This document shows positions 10,229-24,147 of a stretch of 64,000 nucleotides of DNA, in pieces. The position numbers and the translations under genes were made by a program. The notes beneath the pieces are model-generated. The model was not told where the DNA came from. It worked only from the letters and a program-made list of their open reading frames with translations, and ran no database searches. The stretch comes from Alitta virens (Eukaryota; Annelida; Polychaeta; Phyllodocida; Nereididae), in assembly GCA_932294295.1 (NCBI GenBank), contig OW028579.1, forward strand, positions 7,927,370 to 7,991,369, read 5' to 3'. Within the stretch, counting starts at the first letter, position 1. Each line of letters opens with the position of its first letter.

Positions 10229-12838
10229 GGGTGTGGCTGGTCCCACATGAATTCTTAATTCAAGAAATACACAACCTGACTTTTTTTTGCAGGTGAGGCT
10301 CATAATAAAGAGTGTTTTACAAAAATTTCATTGAATTTGAAGTAGTCTTAGGGGTGGCTGATTGCTTTCATATATATTGTAAGAATCTAGACAAATCGAG
10401 CCTAAAAAGCAAACGTTCTCAACTTTATTTCATTAAAGCTCCAGCAAAAAATAACAACTTAAATCACAATGTTGATGGTATGTTACTAATTAATATCATT
10501 AGTTACTTGAGAATCAAAAACCAGCTTGTTGGATGATCACACTTTTGACGTTTCCTCTGATCTTTACAGTGGTTTCTGTCATTTTCAACGACTTGAAGAA
10601 TTTGCTGATGACACTGCTCACGTTTTGCAGCTCCATGGAAGTCTGTTGCAAGTTTGACCCCTCTTTCTGCTGTGTCATTTGAAACTTTCAGAGAATCAAC
10701 AATTTTCTTGCCTTCAGTGTATGTTTCTAGACTGGACCATTCATTTGCTGGTTTTGTTAAAAATTCAGATTTGATTTTTAGTGAAGTTAAAAATTGCCAT
10801 GAATCTTTTCCAACAAGCTCCTCCAGAGTAGTGTCATCTTCTAATACTGGGAAAATGGGTTTTCCAAAACCCTCCCCAAATCTAGATTCATACACAACAT
10901 CTTTTGGTTGTTGTAGAATGGCATTAGCAAGCAGTTGTTTCTGCTCTGACTGCAAGTTGTTATCGAAGAGTGCCAGTGGCACCAAATCTGGCACAAGATA
11001 CCATAAGTGCTGTTTAAAGGCCTTTAGTGCTGCTTGTGCTACATTGTTATTGACATCCATGTACCTATTTAGATTTTTGATTGGAAGCAAGTCATTGCAT
11101 GGTGCACCAGCACTTATACTGCAGGTGAACCACCATAAATGTGGACAATGAAGTCTACAAATTGTTTAATTTTTGGAGGTTGATGTCTTGTGTACATCTT
11201 ATTTGGAGACAATTGCTTGATTTGCTCTTCCAAAAGAGCCATTTTCAGTCCATAGAGCCGTTTTCCCATCCATCTTGCCTTACTGGTTGCTCCAGGTTTA
11301 TTGAGACAAAATCCGTCAGAGAATTCCCCAGTGAGGTACACCAAAGTCAGGTCAAGCAACTCCCTGTAGTCAGCCCTGACCAAATTTTCCAGGCTGCCCT
11401 CTTTTGCTTGTGATTTGAGGCTTGTCAAAAGCTCAATGACAGTCTGTCTTTGCTCCAGAAGGAATGCATCCATGGTGGGACAGACAGAAGGGAAATTTGA
11501 GAAATCTTGGATTGATAAATCGGAGAAACTGTCACGAAATCTCACAAAGACAGATATATCTTTGCTTGAAGAGACTTCCACTTTGAGAGCTTCCCATACT
11601 CTTGACAACAAGATTTCTCCCACATGTTTTCTGCAGGCACACCACAGAAGAGCTCTCCCAAGAATGCATTGTTGCAGAGAGGGCTGTTGGGGAAATATTA
11701 TTTCTTACAGCCGTGGAAACAAGCTGAGGAGATTTCGAGATGTTAAAAGGGATGTGGATGTCCTCTCCTGTTTTTCGACTACGTCTATGTGACTGTTTTG
11801 GCTCCGAAGGTTGGCAGTCTTCATCACTTTCATCTTTCAGTCTCAGTCACTTGTGTGCATGTCTTTTCATTGTCCTTACGTTGCCTTTCTTTTTCAGCAC
11901 GTCTCAAAGCTTCCTGTTCCTTTTTCTCTTTCCTCATTTCCTTCTGATGCAGAACTTTGTCTACTCCTGACATGCTGGCTTTTCTATCATTCTGTATACT
12001 CAGCAAAAACTGCTTGTCTTCTTCATTTTCAATCTTATCCATTGCATCTCTGGGCCAAAATTTCATTGTCTCTGGCATTTTGATTTTAAATTCCTGTATT
12101 CTCTCCAGTGGTGTACCTGGCTTTCCCCTTTCACTGATTGGGAATTTTAACAAATCTTTGAATTTGATGTAATAAGCCATAATTTCCTCTGCTACTTTAT
12201 TGGGTGCTAACGCAGGTATTCTTGCTCTTTCATAAAAGCTCAATATAGATTGTGCTGTTCTATTCGCAGCTTCTCTGCACACCTTCTTACTGTAATCTTC
12301 TTTTGCAATTTCTTCTTTGTGGGCAATGAATGCTAACAGGACCTGTTTTCTTGTTGGCAATTTTGACCCTGTTATTGTCTTATCATCTTTTGTGGGTATT
12401 GTTCCCAGTATGAAATACCTTGGGTCCATGGCCCTTGCCATGTTTGAAGTGGTGCTTTGAAGGCTTCTAGAGGTGTATAGTGAGATCATTCCTGACGATC
12501 GGTCAGGATAGGAAATTATGCAGTTTCCAGGATGAATTGAAGTGATAAACCACACCAGAATTAGTAAAATTGACCTTTTTTGACACCTCATGTCCAAAAA
12601 TTAAGTTCTGGAAGCTGTTTGTTGAGTGCCACTAAATCATGGCTTTGACCTAGCATAGCTTGGTGTATTTGGTAGTGAAGGTCAATAAACGTAATACTAG
12701 GAAACTTTACATCGAATCAGCCACCCCTAGACCTTTATGGATTTTTCTGAAACTTTGCATATCTAATGTGGACATGAAACCTTACATGTAAAAAAAAGTT
12801 TGGCCGAATCAGAGAATGTTGGGGGAACAGCCACACCC
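10229..12838 (-). mobile_element. TA-flanked DNA transposon, copy 2 (2610 bp, internally deleted)
   Basis: The same element as 2611-5837, inverted, with the same termini and TA flanks (10227-10228, 12839-12840). Relative to copy 1 it lacks about 596 bp, joined at GCATTCTTGGGAG near 11663 with CTT microhomology. The loss removes the exons carrying the first two proposed catalytic acids. It retains sequence damaged in copy 1 (no 26-bp duplication, no 5-bp loss), so the two copies carry independent lesions. Without the catalytic core it could move only in trans. Confidence 0.9.
10503..12597 (-). pseudogene. Transposase remnant in copy 2
   Basis: The N-terminal part (12597 to 11830) is open for 255 codons and ends in a highly charged KEK/RQRK region. 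The C-terminal part reads from about 11623 (ILLSRVWEALKVE) through RARWMGKRLYG and NDTAERGV to 10503. The DGK and FDTTSANTG exons are deleted. The frame change between the IVHIYGG and WWFTCS contexts near 11120 is shared with copy 1, so it was present in the source element or hides a splice I cannot define. Confidence 0.75.
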
Positions 12839-12840
12839 TA

Positions 12841-13270
12841 ATCCACAGCGAAATCATCGAAAATACAATAACAAATTATATTAATCTGGAATAGAATAGG
12901 TGTAATTAAGTGGCTAAATTGATATGAATACTGCAATTTTATGCAATTAACAAGCAGAACTCAGAACAATTAATTCGAAATATCACGAATCAAGGGCCAC
13001 ACCCTAGTTGATAGACAAAATTTCAGAAATTCAATTATCTGCACTGATTGGATGAGAGAAGTCCCATATCCAGGCAATTTAGATGAATTGGTTTGCCTGG
13101 ATTACAGGAAATTATGGATAATGCACTGTTGTTTGGGCATTTACCAAAGGTAAAGATACTTAAAGGTAGCAATTATTAAGGAAATAAGAGATCACAATGG
13201 CGGACACTTAAATTTCTATGCTCAAACTGACAACTGAGGTGTTCTGAAAGCCTTATATTCTCAGTCAAAC
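12841..13270. other. Short intergenic stretch with a lone transposon-like end
   Basis: An AT-rich interval between transposon copy 2 and the receptor start codon. At 12998-13005 CCACACCC followed by TA repeats the outermost bases of the transposon terminus, possibly the end of an older copy, though only about 9 bp match. The receptor promoter must lie here or within the transposon. I see no convincing TATA box. Confidence 0.45.
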
Positions 13271-16200
13271 ATGAAGTCTAGTCTACTTTTGATTATAGGG
13301 TTATTTTTAATCCCTCAGCTGTGGTTATATACTCTCAATGGGAAATCTTTAGAGAGTTTCATTGTATCAAAAGAAGCACATCCATGGAAGAAATATATTA
13401 AGCAGTGGTTGTCTTTCAACTTACAAAAAGATTCAAAGTCAGGATTTCTCAAAATTCAAATGGACATTTTGATATTGGCAAAGAATATTTGGACAATATG
13501 CTTTGGTAAAAGCCCATATACTTATTGTGGAGGTCAAATAAGAGGACTATGTAATGCTTTACAAAAGGATATTAACAATTTTGATATTTGTGAATGGAAA
13601 TTAGCAGTACCCAATAATTCATGTATGAATATAACAATTACGGACCTTCCATCAAGTAATCCGTTTATAGAAGAAACATTTAGATTAACAATCAATAACA
13701 TAACAGCTGATATATCTGAGCAGTATGAAATTATCATAACACAAAAACATGAACAAGTAAGTATAGTAACAAACAGTTCAGCTGCTAACATTAAATTTCA
13801 GATTTCCCAAATACCCACTTATTCCAATTTATATATTACCTTTCAAGCTAAAGAATGCAATGTGGTAGTAAGCAAAAGTAATGCAGCATTAAGACCAGAG
13901 AAACAGTTACATTTTCCAAACAATAAGCCTTATAGCTACTTTCCACAAAAAGATTTGACTGAGTATCATGCATTGGTGAAGACTGAAATTGGATCATTTG
14001 TTCGCCTTTTTGTGAGTTGCAAAGCATTAAGAAAAGGTCTTACTTTGTACGATGGATCTTCTAGGTGGGCACCTTCAATTAAAACAAAATGTTCAATGAA
14101 GACTCTAGTGAAAGCAACAGCTAGTACATTTCAACTGTACATGATATTTAGACACAAACAACATGTGAAGGGTATCTTTTATGTCACTTACGAATCTCAT
14201 TATGAAGATAATGGTGTTAGGGTTCTGAAACTTCCTACAGATGAAGCTTTTTGGCTATCTTGGAATTTTGAAAATACCTCCATGATTGAATACCAGAGAA
14301 TAATAGTTATGTATGAGTCAAGCAAGCTAAGTTTGAACTATAAGTTGTTCGTTAAACCATCAACTTCGGGAGCACAAGGTTATTTGTGTCAGTATGGTGG
14401 ACTCGTGATTAAGAATTCACTTGCACTGGATTCCCAAATGTTTGCTCAAATTGGTCCATTGTGCTCCACAGATTATGCTCTTCTGTTAGATAATGTCACA
14501 TTACCTTCACTTTACAACCAAATGGCTGTTGTAATTTACCACTATGGAATGTCCTACTCTCAAAGTGGTATGATATTATTTCTAGAGCCAAGTTTAGCAT
14601 CCCATTGTGATGGAATAATTAACCCATGTGCTATTTGTGACACCAGTTATTCTATGCTACTAACAATAACAAAACAATATTCATGGGATTACAAGGTCCA
14701 CTGTCTCACATATCCTCACATACAAAATAAAAATCATTGTCTAATCTTAGCTATGGTAAATAATGAAGTCACTTACAATAAAAATTGTGAGTGGGTTGTT
14801 TTCACAGAACCTACATTCAGTTTAGAATTTTACACTAAACAAAGATATGTTGATGATGAAAGCTTGTCCACATGCAAAGACATATCCCTGTTTCATTCTC
14901 AAGTTACCAGAAACCATTCATCTGTCATTGAATATTCATCCAGTCATCAGTCTTCTGCTACAAAATTTGCTGTACAGTTTATGTGCCCTGCGAAGTCTGT
15001 CATACAAATTGTTTCCAAGTTCATCAGAAACACTGTTTGTGAATATATTGCATTACATAATGCTCTAGCAACCAAGCATGTACCAGAGTTTGCAGGTATA
15101 TGTCTGAAATTCAATATATTGTTTGAAAACTTTGCTGGCCAATACACATTTAAAATTCTTTTTTCCCAACACATTGAAAACATTGAGAAATATTTCAATC
15201 GTTTCCTTATAGTTGCTTACGTGGAAGGCCAGCATGCCATGCAGAGCAGTTTCTTTTCTGAAAATATTTTGGAAATGAATGTAAAGGATGAAATATATGG
15301 CAATGGAACACCACTTCAGTTTAAATTCACCTCCCAACAAATGCCATTGATATGGACAAGCTTTGGTCAGTTACTGACCATATTTCTAAAACCTGAAACC
15401 CACTTGCATAAAAATATGTCCCTGGCACTTATAGTAATGGCTATTTTTGAATCAAAAGTTCTTTTAACCTACCTTGGTAACCCGAAATATACGGAGAATA
15501 GTGAGAGTAATTGTATTGAGAACACTGCACAAAGCGTTATCTATGGAAAAACATGCTTTGAAATTCACTCAGACTTCTCTGGAACATGGACCTCAGCAAA
15601 TGACATATGCCAGCAAAGAGGAGGCTACTTGTGGTCTGTGAACACTGATCATGAATGGAAATGGACACTGCAATCGCCTGAAACTTACATTGGAATAAAC
15701 TTGTGGCATAATCCTATCATGGGGAAAAATTCCATCAATGCAATAAAATACTTAAGATATACACATGTCATGTTTCTTGGACTTATGTCAGAAGGAAAGG
15801 TAGGTATATTATTTAAGTATTTATCAAATACTTCTGAAAATTTTCAGGCAGATTCAAGTAGTTTTACATTTACACATTAACTGGACAGGGGCCAATATGC
15901 TGATCAAAATGCTGTTCAATATGGTGTTCAAAATCGTTTTCTTAAACCTGGTGGCTCAATCAGTTAAATAGTTTTTGAGGCTCTGATGCACAACACAGGC
16001 AAACAATCAATTTACCTAAATCCATGTATGTAAATGTAACTATAATGATCGATATTGGGGTTTCCGGCTTGGAATTGGAAAGCTTGAGGCAAGTTGAAAG
16101 TATGTGGGCCATCATATATTGGTTCTAGGGTGAGCTGTGCTGGCATCTATTCAATAAAATATCAGTCTTTTTATTAGGAAAGGAAAGCCTTATCAGAATC

Positions 16201-19200
16201 TAACCTCTAGATTTCACTAAGAATTTTCAGGTTGAAATGACAAATATGCCATATTTTGCCACTCTTATTGACATGACTCCTCTGTATTTATAACTAATAT
16301 AGGTAAGAAAATGGAAGGATGGAATGATTTTAACATATCAACGAATGCACAAGCACAACAGAATCAGAGAGCTGTCATTTAATGTGTCTCATAAGTTCTC
16401 AGAAATATCTAATGAAGAAAATTCTCAGTATGAGTATATGTTAACTCTCTTGAGACAAAGTGAAAGAAACATGAGTACTGGCCGGCAATGTCTTTCACTA
16501 ATTCCATCCACAGAAACATGGATTTTTTTAGATTGCTTGCATGAATTCAACAATGTAACATTTCTCTGTGAATATCCAGTTCATATAAATAAAGAGAATC
16601 ATCTATATGAAACTTACAATGCACATAAATATTGTAGGCATGGATGGCACTTTGCTGACACTTCTTGCTTCAGGGTAAAACGAATAACTACCAACAGTAT
16701 GTTTTTAAACCAATCTGACTTTGTTACTGCTTGTGATGGAATTGGAGGTGCCTTAATATCATTAGATAATGTAAATCAATTCGACATGAGAATTGCTAGA
16801 AACATACCTATGTTTGTAACATCAGGCTCTTATAAAATAGTTCTGTATCAACTGGGCCATGATCTCTTTGGTATCAGTACTTTGCTTTTGGGTCTGAATC
16901 TTATCTTTAAGCCAGGAATTGAAAAACTTGAGTTTCCATTGCATTCACCAGCTGATACAAAAGTTAGAGTGGTCTGTCATCAGCAACCTATCACCACAAC
17001 AGAGATCTGCATTAAAGGATACTCTCCTTGTAAAAATGGAGAGTGCATCCCAGAGGTCTATTTTTGTGATAATTATCCACATTGTTTGGATGTCAGTGAT
17101 GAGTTTAACTGCACAGACTCATGTTCTAATCTATTGAATGGAGCATTATACTTCAAATGTGATGATGGAACTTGCATTGCCGTTTCAAGGGTTTGTGATC
17201 TTTCTTCTGACTGTGAAAATAGTGAAGATGAATATGAATGTCCTGATAGTGAGACATACTTAACAAATTGGAGTCCACTCGTTATAGAGGGACAGAAAAA
17301 TGAATGCATAACAACCAAATCTAACATTCTACATTTATTAATGCAAACATCTTTAATTGGGCATGTACCCCTAAATGATAGCCACCAGTCACATGAAATT
17401 GATTTTGACCAATACATATGTCCCTATGAATCAAGTGAATGTTTTCCAAGAAAATATTTATGCACCAAGGATAAAGATTTTGAAGGGAACGAGTTACCAT
17501 GTGAAAACAGCTGGCAATTACAAACATGCAGTCGTTTCATTTCTGAAGATTTTATATGCCAAGATAAATATATATGTGCCAGCAGTGATGTGTGTATTCC
17601 ATTTAGGTTAGTGTGTAATGATATTCCTGAATGTCCTAATGGTGATGATGAGACCAACTGCACAACATGGACATGTCCAAGAATGCTACGATGCACTAAA
17701 GAAAGGATTTGTGTTCACTGGAGTGAAGTCTGTGATGGTATTTTGCATTGTCCACTCTCTGGAGATGATGAGATGTTTTGTAAGGAGTCTAGTTGTCCAT
17801 CTGGATGCAAATGCCTAGGTAGGGCCATCTCATGTACCAAACCATCCAAACTCAATGATAGTTATTCTGCCATTGGAGTTTTTATGTTTAATACAGCAAA
17901 ACAACATGATTGGCAAATTATTTTACAAAAGGCATGGTTTGTAAATTTATCAAATTGTAACATAATGGTTATTGCAGCGTTTAAAAAAATTATCATCCCA
18001 CAAGTTGTCAAATTAGATATTAGCCTCAATCCATTAATGGATTTTTCATCAGTTCAAACCAAAATCAACAACTTGAAATACCTGGATTTCCAGAATTCTG
18101 GTTTGCATAGAATTAAGATTGAAACTTTTAAGATGTTCTCTAAGTTAGTGAGACTTAATTTGGCCAATTCAAAAATATACACGATAGAAGCATGCTCATT
18201 CTGTACTTTGACATCTCTAGAAACATTAGATTTATCCAGCACCCAGGTTATTCATTTTACACCAGACATATTAACTGACCTCATCTCTTTAAAAATACTC
18301 AAATTTAGTAGCTCTAAAATAAAATTTGCCTCTAAAAACATTTTACAAACTGTGCATTTGAGTAAATTTTACACAAATGATACCAAATTTTGCTGCCTAA
18401 AAGGCAGTGAGATCATTCCAATTTGTAAAAACTTTAGTTTGACACAATTGCGAGGCATTTGTCCTAATATTTACCCACAAAATAGTTGGATGATAACCAT
18501 TTGTATAATCATAATGGGTTTCTTTAATGGTATTACAGCACTGTACTCATATTACGGCAATAAGAAATACCAGACATTTCTACAATTAACAGTCTTTGCT
18601 GGCTTGGTGATATCAGTTGTTCTGATGATATTTCATATTCAGAATCAAGCTTCAAGTAACTCACCTTCCATAACTTTGTACGACACTCATAAGTTGGTAT
18701 GTAAATTTATTGCTTTATCAATTTATGTTGGACATTTCTTCCACCTAGTTTGTACCTTGCTTTTTTTTCTCAAACTGCTGGTGACTTTAAAATATGCCAT
18801 GAACACAGACAGACAAATGTCTAACAGGCATTATTTAATCATTTTGGTAATAAGCACTGCAACCTCTTGTGGCTCAGTACTGGCTTTTAGAGAAAATATC
18901 CCCAGTGGGCTGTGTCTACTGAAGTTTGATGATGCTGGAAAAGCTATAGTTATGGCTGTAAATGGAGTCTTATCTTTCTCATCTATTGGAATCATTTATG
19001 CTTCACAAAGGCACATCAAAACAGCAAGAAAAGCATGTCACCGCAAAGAATCCCATTCAGAAAGGCTATTAAAAGTACGTATGTTCCTCTATATAATTGT
19101 AATGGCTATTTCATTTGCAATTGGGATTTTTCACCAATATAACTTGTGTAGCATTGATTCTGTGCATGTATTTTTTCTGTATTCACATTACACCTTGATG

Positions 19201-19278
19201 CCAGTTTGCTTTCCAGTTCTGTTCGGAATGTCCACCAGACATTTTCGGAGAACAGCAAAAGCCATTTTGTGCAGATGA
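13271..19278 (+). CDS. GRL101-like LDLa/LRR 7TM receptor with CUB-like and C-type lectin-like domains
   Basis: Exon 1 is 13271-15799 and exon 2 is 16303-19278, joined in phase 0 across a GT-AG intron (LMSEGK to VRKWKDG), giving about 1834 residues. A signal peptide (1-24) is followed by a long CUB-like, Asn-glycosylation-rich region. A C-type lectin-like domain (about 755-932) is closed by FLDC and FLCEYP, and a degenerate second one follows. Five LDLa modules (about 1077-1337) have ligand-type ends such as CDNYPHCLDVSDEFNC. LRRNT, about five LRRs and a Cys-rich cap precede seven membrane segments (about 1571-1823). This is the architecture of the Lymnaea GRL101 receptor family, which is membrane-bound and relaxin-receptor-like; the ligand is unknown. 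7TM signatures are weak: no clear DRY after TM3, and LMPVCFPVLF in place of NPxxY. AATAAA lies at 19355. Start: the first ATG before the signal peptide. Confidence 0.88.
15800..16302 (+). other. Receptor intron
   Basis: GTAGGT donor and AATATAG acceptor. The intron splits the first C-type lectin-like domain, and splicing restores a continuous domain with the WKDG context and the closing Cys, which supports the junction. Confidence 0.85.
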
Positions 19279-19354
19279 CATTTACTACAATGTGATGCTT
19301 ACTATGAGCAGACCAAATTATAATGCAAAATGTATTGCATAGCTATATAAGATA

Positions 19355-19360
19355 AATAAA
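19355..19360 (+). terminator. Candidate poly(A) signal of the receptor gene
   Basis: AATAAA 77 bases after the receptor stop codon. It is also present in the inverted copy near 8940. Confidence 0.5.
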
Positions 19361-19613
19361 CAAAATGTTTGACATGCAGTGTGGTGTTGTGTTGTTAAGA
19401 GAACTGACACCAGTTCATACAGTATGATATTCCTTCTTGACCTCACATCGCTGTTGGCTCCTATTGATATTGTGACTTTTATAGTGAGCCACCATTAGCG
19501 TGAACAAAAATGTCAGATAATAAATAAGAGCGCCTAAGCTCATGGCCATATGTGAAGGTACATTCTCATCTACTGAAGGTAAACTGCATTGAGAAATTAA
19601 GAGCAATACTTCA

Positions 19614-20056
19614 TACTGAAAGGTGGTCCTGTTCACTTGTGTTGGACCCTACTTGCATAGGCAAACTCGTGAATTAATTTCAGCTGCAACTTGCAGCTGC
19701 AATTTGCAGCAACCACTGCAGCTGCACCTGCAACTTTCAGCAAACACTGCAGTGCAGCAAACGCTGCATCTACAGTGGTTTCTGCTACAGCTGCTTAATT
19801 ATTGCTGCTGATTGTTTCTGCTGATGCTGCAGGTTTCTGCCACTGATGCCGTCTGACATATCTCATTCTCATTTTATTTAGACTATATATCACAAGAATA
19901 TAAAAATATATATCCAGTGATGTTAAAAAAAAAAAGTTGTCCACACCCTGGATTCATACCCCAGCCGCCCACACAGAAGAGCAGTGCACACAATCCACTG
20001 CTTCACTGAAGATAGGGTATTTTCATGGTATCTATGTCATACTATTTCTATTTCGG
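19614..20056 (+). repeat. Receptor 3' flank shared with the inverted copy
   Basis: Homologous, inverted, to 7881-8299. It includes a GCA/CTG-rich stretch (19680-19840) with many CTGCAG and GCTGCA words. The homology breaks after TTCTATTTC at 20056. Confidence 0.75.
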
Positions 20057-20249
20057 CCCAAGTTTAGTATCCAACAAAAAAGTTCCTTTGGTGTATTAAT
20101 ACTAAAATTTGCATATAATTTGCATATGAATGGAAGAAAGCTACCTGGCTCAGGTAGCTATCACGGAACACAGAGTGCAATCACTGAACATGTGAAAAAG
20201 AGGAAAGTTAAGTGAGGGAAGAAAGGGTAATAACAAAAAATAAAGAATA

Positions 20250-21505
<1,256 letters not shown>

Positions 21506-21843
21506 CTATACAGGGGTAGCGCCTGAGGTTCCCGCCACATGATGCGTCATAACACGTGAATACTATGTCACAGATCCCGTGACTACAATCTGGACGGTGT
21601 CGCCACCTTGTGTTAGTTAGTGCTGACACCTGGTGCTAAACCTGTGGGAGGTGCTGACCCTGGTGTATATATATTATATTGATTTATATATTTTCACAAA
21701 GGTGGCAGTACTGGTTGTATTTGTTTATGTGTTATGATAATAAGTTTGAAAATCAACCAATGATATGAAATCTTTTTCTGTGTAATGACAGTTTTTCACA
21801 CCATTAACAGACAAGGGCATTAGACATCAAACAACGTAATGTA

Positions 21844-22025
21844 ACATTATGCAACACATGGCTGTGTGGCCCAAAGGGTAGGGCATCTTACTATGGATCA
21901 GAAGATTGCTAGTTTGAGTCTTGTCATGCTCAGTTTTCAAATAAGTGTGTGAAAAATTGGCCATCCTCAGGCCCGTAGTCGGATGCCTTATCCATTGAGC
22001 CACACAGCCATGTGTTGCATAATGT
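21844..22025. repeat. Palindromic tRNA-Arg-like element
   Basis: ACATTATGCAACACATGGC opens the left arm and is inverted at 22000-22025. Each arm continues into a tRNA-Arg-like body: the left reads GGCTGTGTGGCCCAA and ATGGATCAGAAGATTG with a decayed B box (AGTTTGAGTC), the right the inverse of GGCTCAATGGATAAGGC and CCGACTACGG. Stems and T loop are mutated, so it is not a working tRNA gene. Confidence 0.75.
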
Positions 22026-22029
22026 CAAA

Positions 22030-23950
22030 ATATGCTATAAAATAGCAGATTTGCTGGATATATTTCACCCAGCTCAGCTCAAATATAACAATGCATTTAT
22101 AGCTCACCTGAGTTCTATATTCTCAGAAAAAACATTAATTCTAATTTAGTGATGAAATGAGAAATGACGCTGCTTGTTGGGTACATATGATGTAGAACCT
22201 TTTTTATTCACCCTGTACAATTATTCAGAATTTTGACATTTGTAATATGCAAACTGCCTCTGCAGTATATGACACCCGGGAATAAGTTGAGGAAGAAGAC
22301 AGATTAAACTTGATACAATGTCACCCATGAATATTTCATGTTTTGGTTACATGGCATATAGTTAATATCAAATTTCTTAACACTGTAAGGATTATGCAGG
22401 AAATATCAAAAATGCTTGGGTATAGTTTTTATACAAATAGTTGTCTTTTCATTTAACACGTTATCTCAAGTAAGCTGTGCTGGAAGCATGAAGCAGACCA
22501 CATTTGCACAAGTTCCAAAGCTGAATTTTTCTTGCTTTCACCAGATGCACTGAACCATGAATGACATGTTTCAATAATAAAATCATGGTCCTGTTTTAAA
22601 ATTTGATTGCTACTTGGCTGTTTGGTAGAGGATCTTCTGTTTTTCATAAAAGTCTGGTCATTGACATCAGTGTGCAGGAATCTAGGCATACTTAAATAAT
22701 ACCATTGCTTGCAAACTGAAAGACAATTAGCTTTCACTTGATACCCGAACAAAAGCTCTAGCTTTTTTTTAATCAAATGTCAGTGGTAAGTCAACTAGAG
22801 TGTTGGGGAAAGCCAAATATGAAAAAAAAATAGCTCAACCAAAAAAAGATCTCTCATCCTATGCAACTCCTAAAAATCAACCAAATATACCAAAAGAAAA
22901 CCCACAATCTGTTATATGTGCAAAAAGTATGATGGTGTCTTTGAAGTTTGTGACAATATTTTCTGAATAAAACTAGCGAAATATAAAAAAAAATGTGGGT
23001 ATCACAGAAAACGTGACACGTGACACCAGCTACAATTCTTCATTCATAGATTTGAACAGAGCAAATTTAAAAGTCTAAAATTTGAAAATTGGGCCACAAA
23101 TGAGAAAATTATAAAATAAAACATACAATAAAGTCTTGACAGGCTTGGTCCATCTTCTGCAAGATTCACAAAAAAGTGCATCAATTTCTTATATTTTCAA
23201 TGTTAAATTCTCCATTTATTTATCTCAAGAAGATTCATTTCTTGAAAGCACCATGATTTTATTATATAAATTGAAAGTAGAGGTGTTATCGCACCTGGTG
23301 ATATGACTAGAATGTCTGTGAGAGCATCTCCATGAGAAAACAATGGTTAAAGATAGGACTACCATGGCAACCGCTTGCCCCTGAACAGTAATATTTTAGG
23401 AATTTAGGGTTTGATACCATAAACGTGCATATTCTGATAAATTTTTTTTTCATATTTCATCGATTTTCCTTCCAAATACTGAAATCCACCTAGGATTAAA
23501 GACAACCTCCTTGGCACTCTTGCCTTGAAGTACATTAGTTGTGAGACATAGAAAACCATATCATAATTATGTATAGTTTCATGCAATAGATTTTAATTTC
23601 ACAATACTAGATAATTTAATGCCCACAATTGCTAGCAGCTGGAGCATAAAAATGAAAAGCACCATCTGAAAACTCAATTTGTTACAAAATCATGTATAAT
23701 TAGAACACATTTATAATTGCTTTAAGAGCAACTTTTATTTATGCATAGAACAATATGGAATTGCAGGCACACATTATAAACCCATTGCATAACGTAAAAA
23801 ACTCAAACAAATTACAGTGGTAAATTAATATAATTTACATAATAGGCCTATACAGAATTTACTGAACCCAAACATTAAAATGATAATAAGACTAGTTTGG
23901 AATCATTGATTAGATCTAAGTGAATGTTAAAATTTAGAATCATTTAAAAG
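22030..23950. other. No gene seen; tail-to-tail intergenic region
   Basis: AT-rich sequence between the receptor and anosmin 3' ends. TTTATT at 23734-23739 is a candidate anosmin poly(A) signal on the minus strand, about 215 bases after its stop. I see nothing else definite. Confidence 0.55.
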
Positions 23951-23953
23951 CTG

Positions 23954-24147
23954 TCACGTGGTTAGCAGGAGAACAGTAAAGAAAATCCAGAGATGTGATT
24001 GGCTGATAGGAGCCTTTGACCGGTCATGTGATGCTTCAGCTATGTTTATGATCGGCCGTTCAGGAGGTTGAGAAGGTGTGAAGAGTTCTGGGTCTCCTCT
24101 GATTTTGTTGTCACTAATTGGCTGGTTTATTTTGTATGATGGGCCTG
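23954..24147 (-). CDS. ANOS1: Anosmin last exon: C-terminal tail
   Basis: 194 bp including TGA at 23954-23956. Pro- and charge-rich linker (ELFTPSQPPERP) then KAPISQSHLWIFFTVLLLTT. The final dozen residues are hydrophobic with no charged residue after them, unlike the His-rich vertebrate end. Confidence 0.88.

Noticed and set aside
21865..21935. A working tRNA-Arg gene
   Set aside because: Mutated stems, a decayed T loop and an altered anticodon; it is one half of a palindromic repeat.
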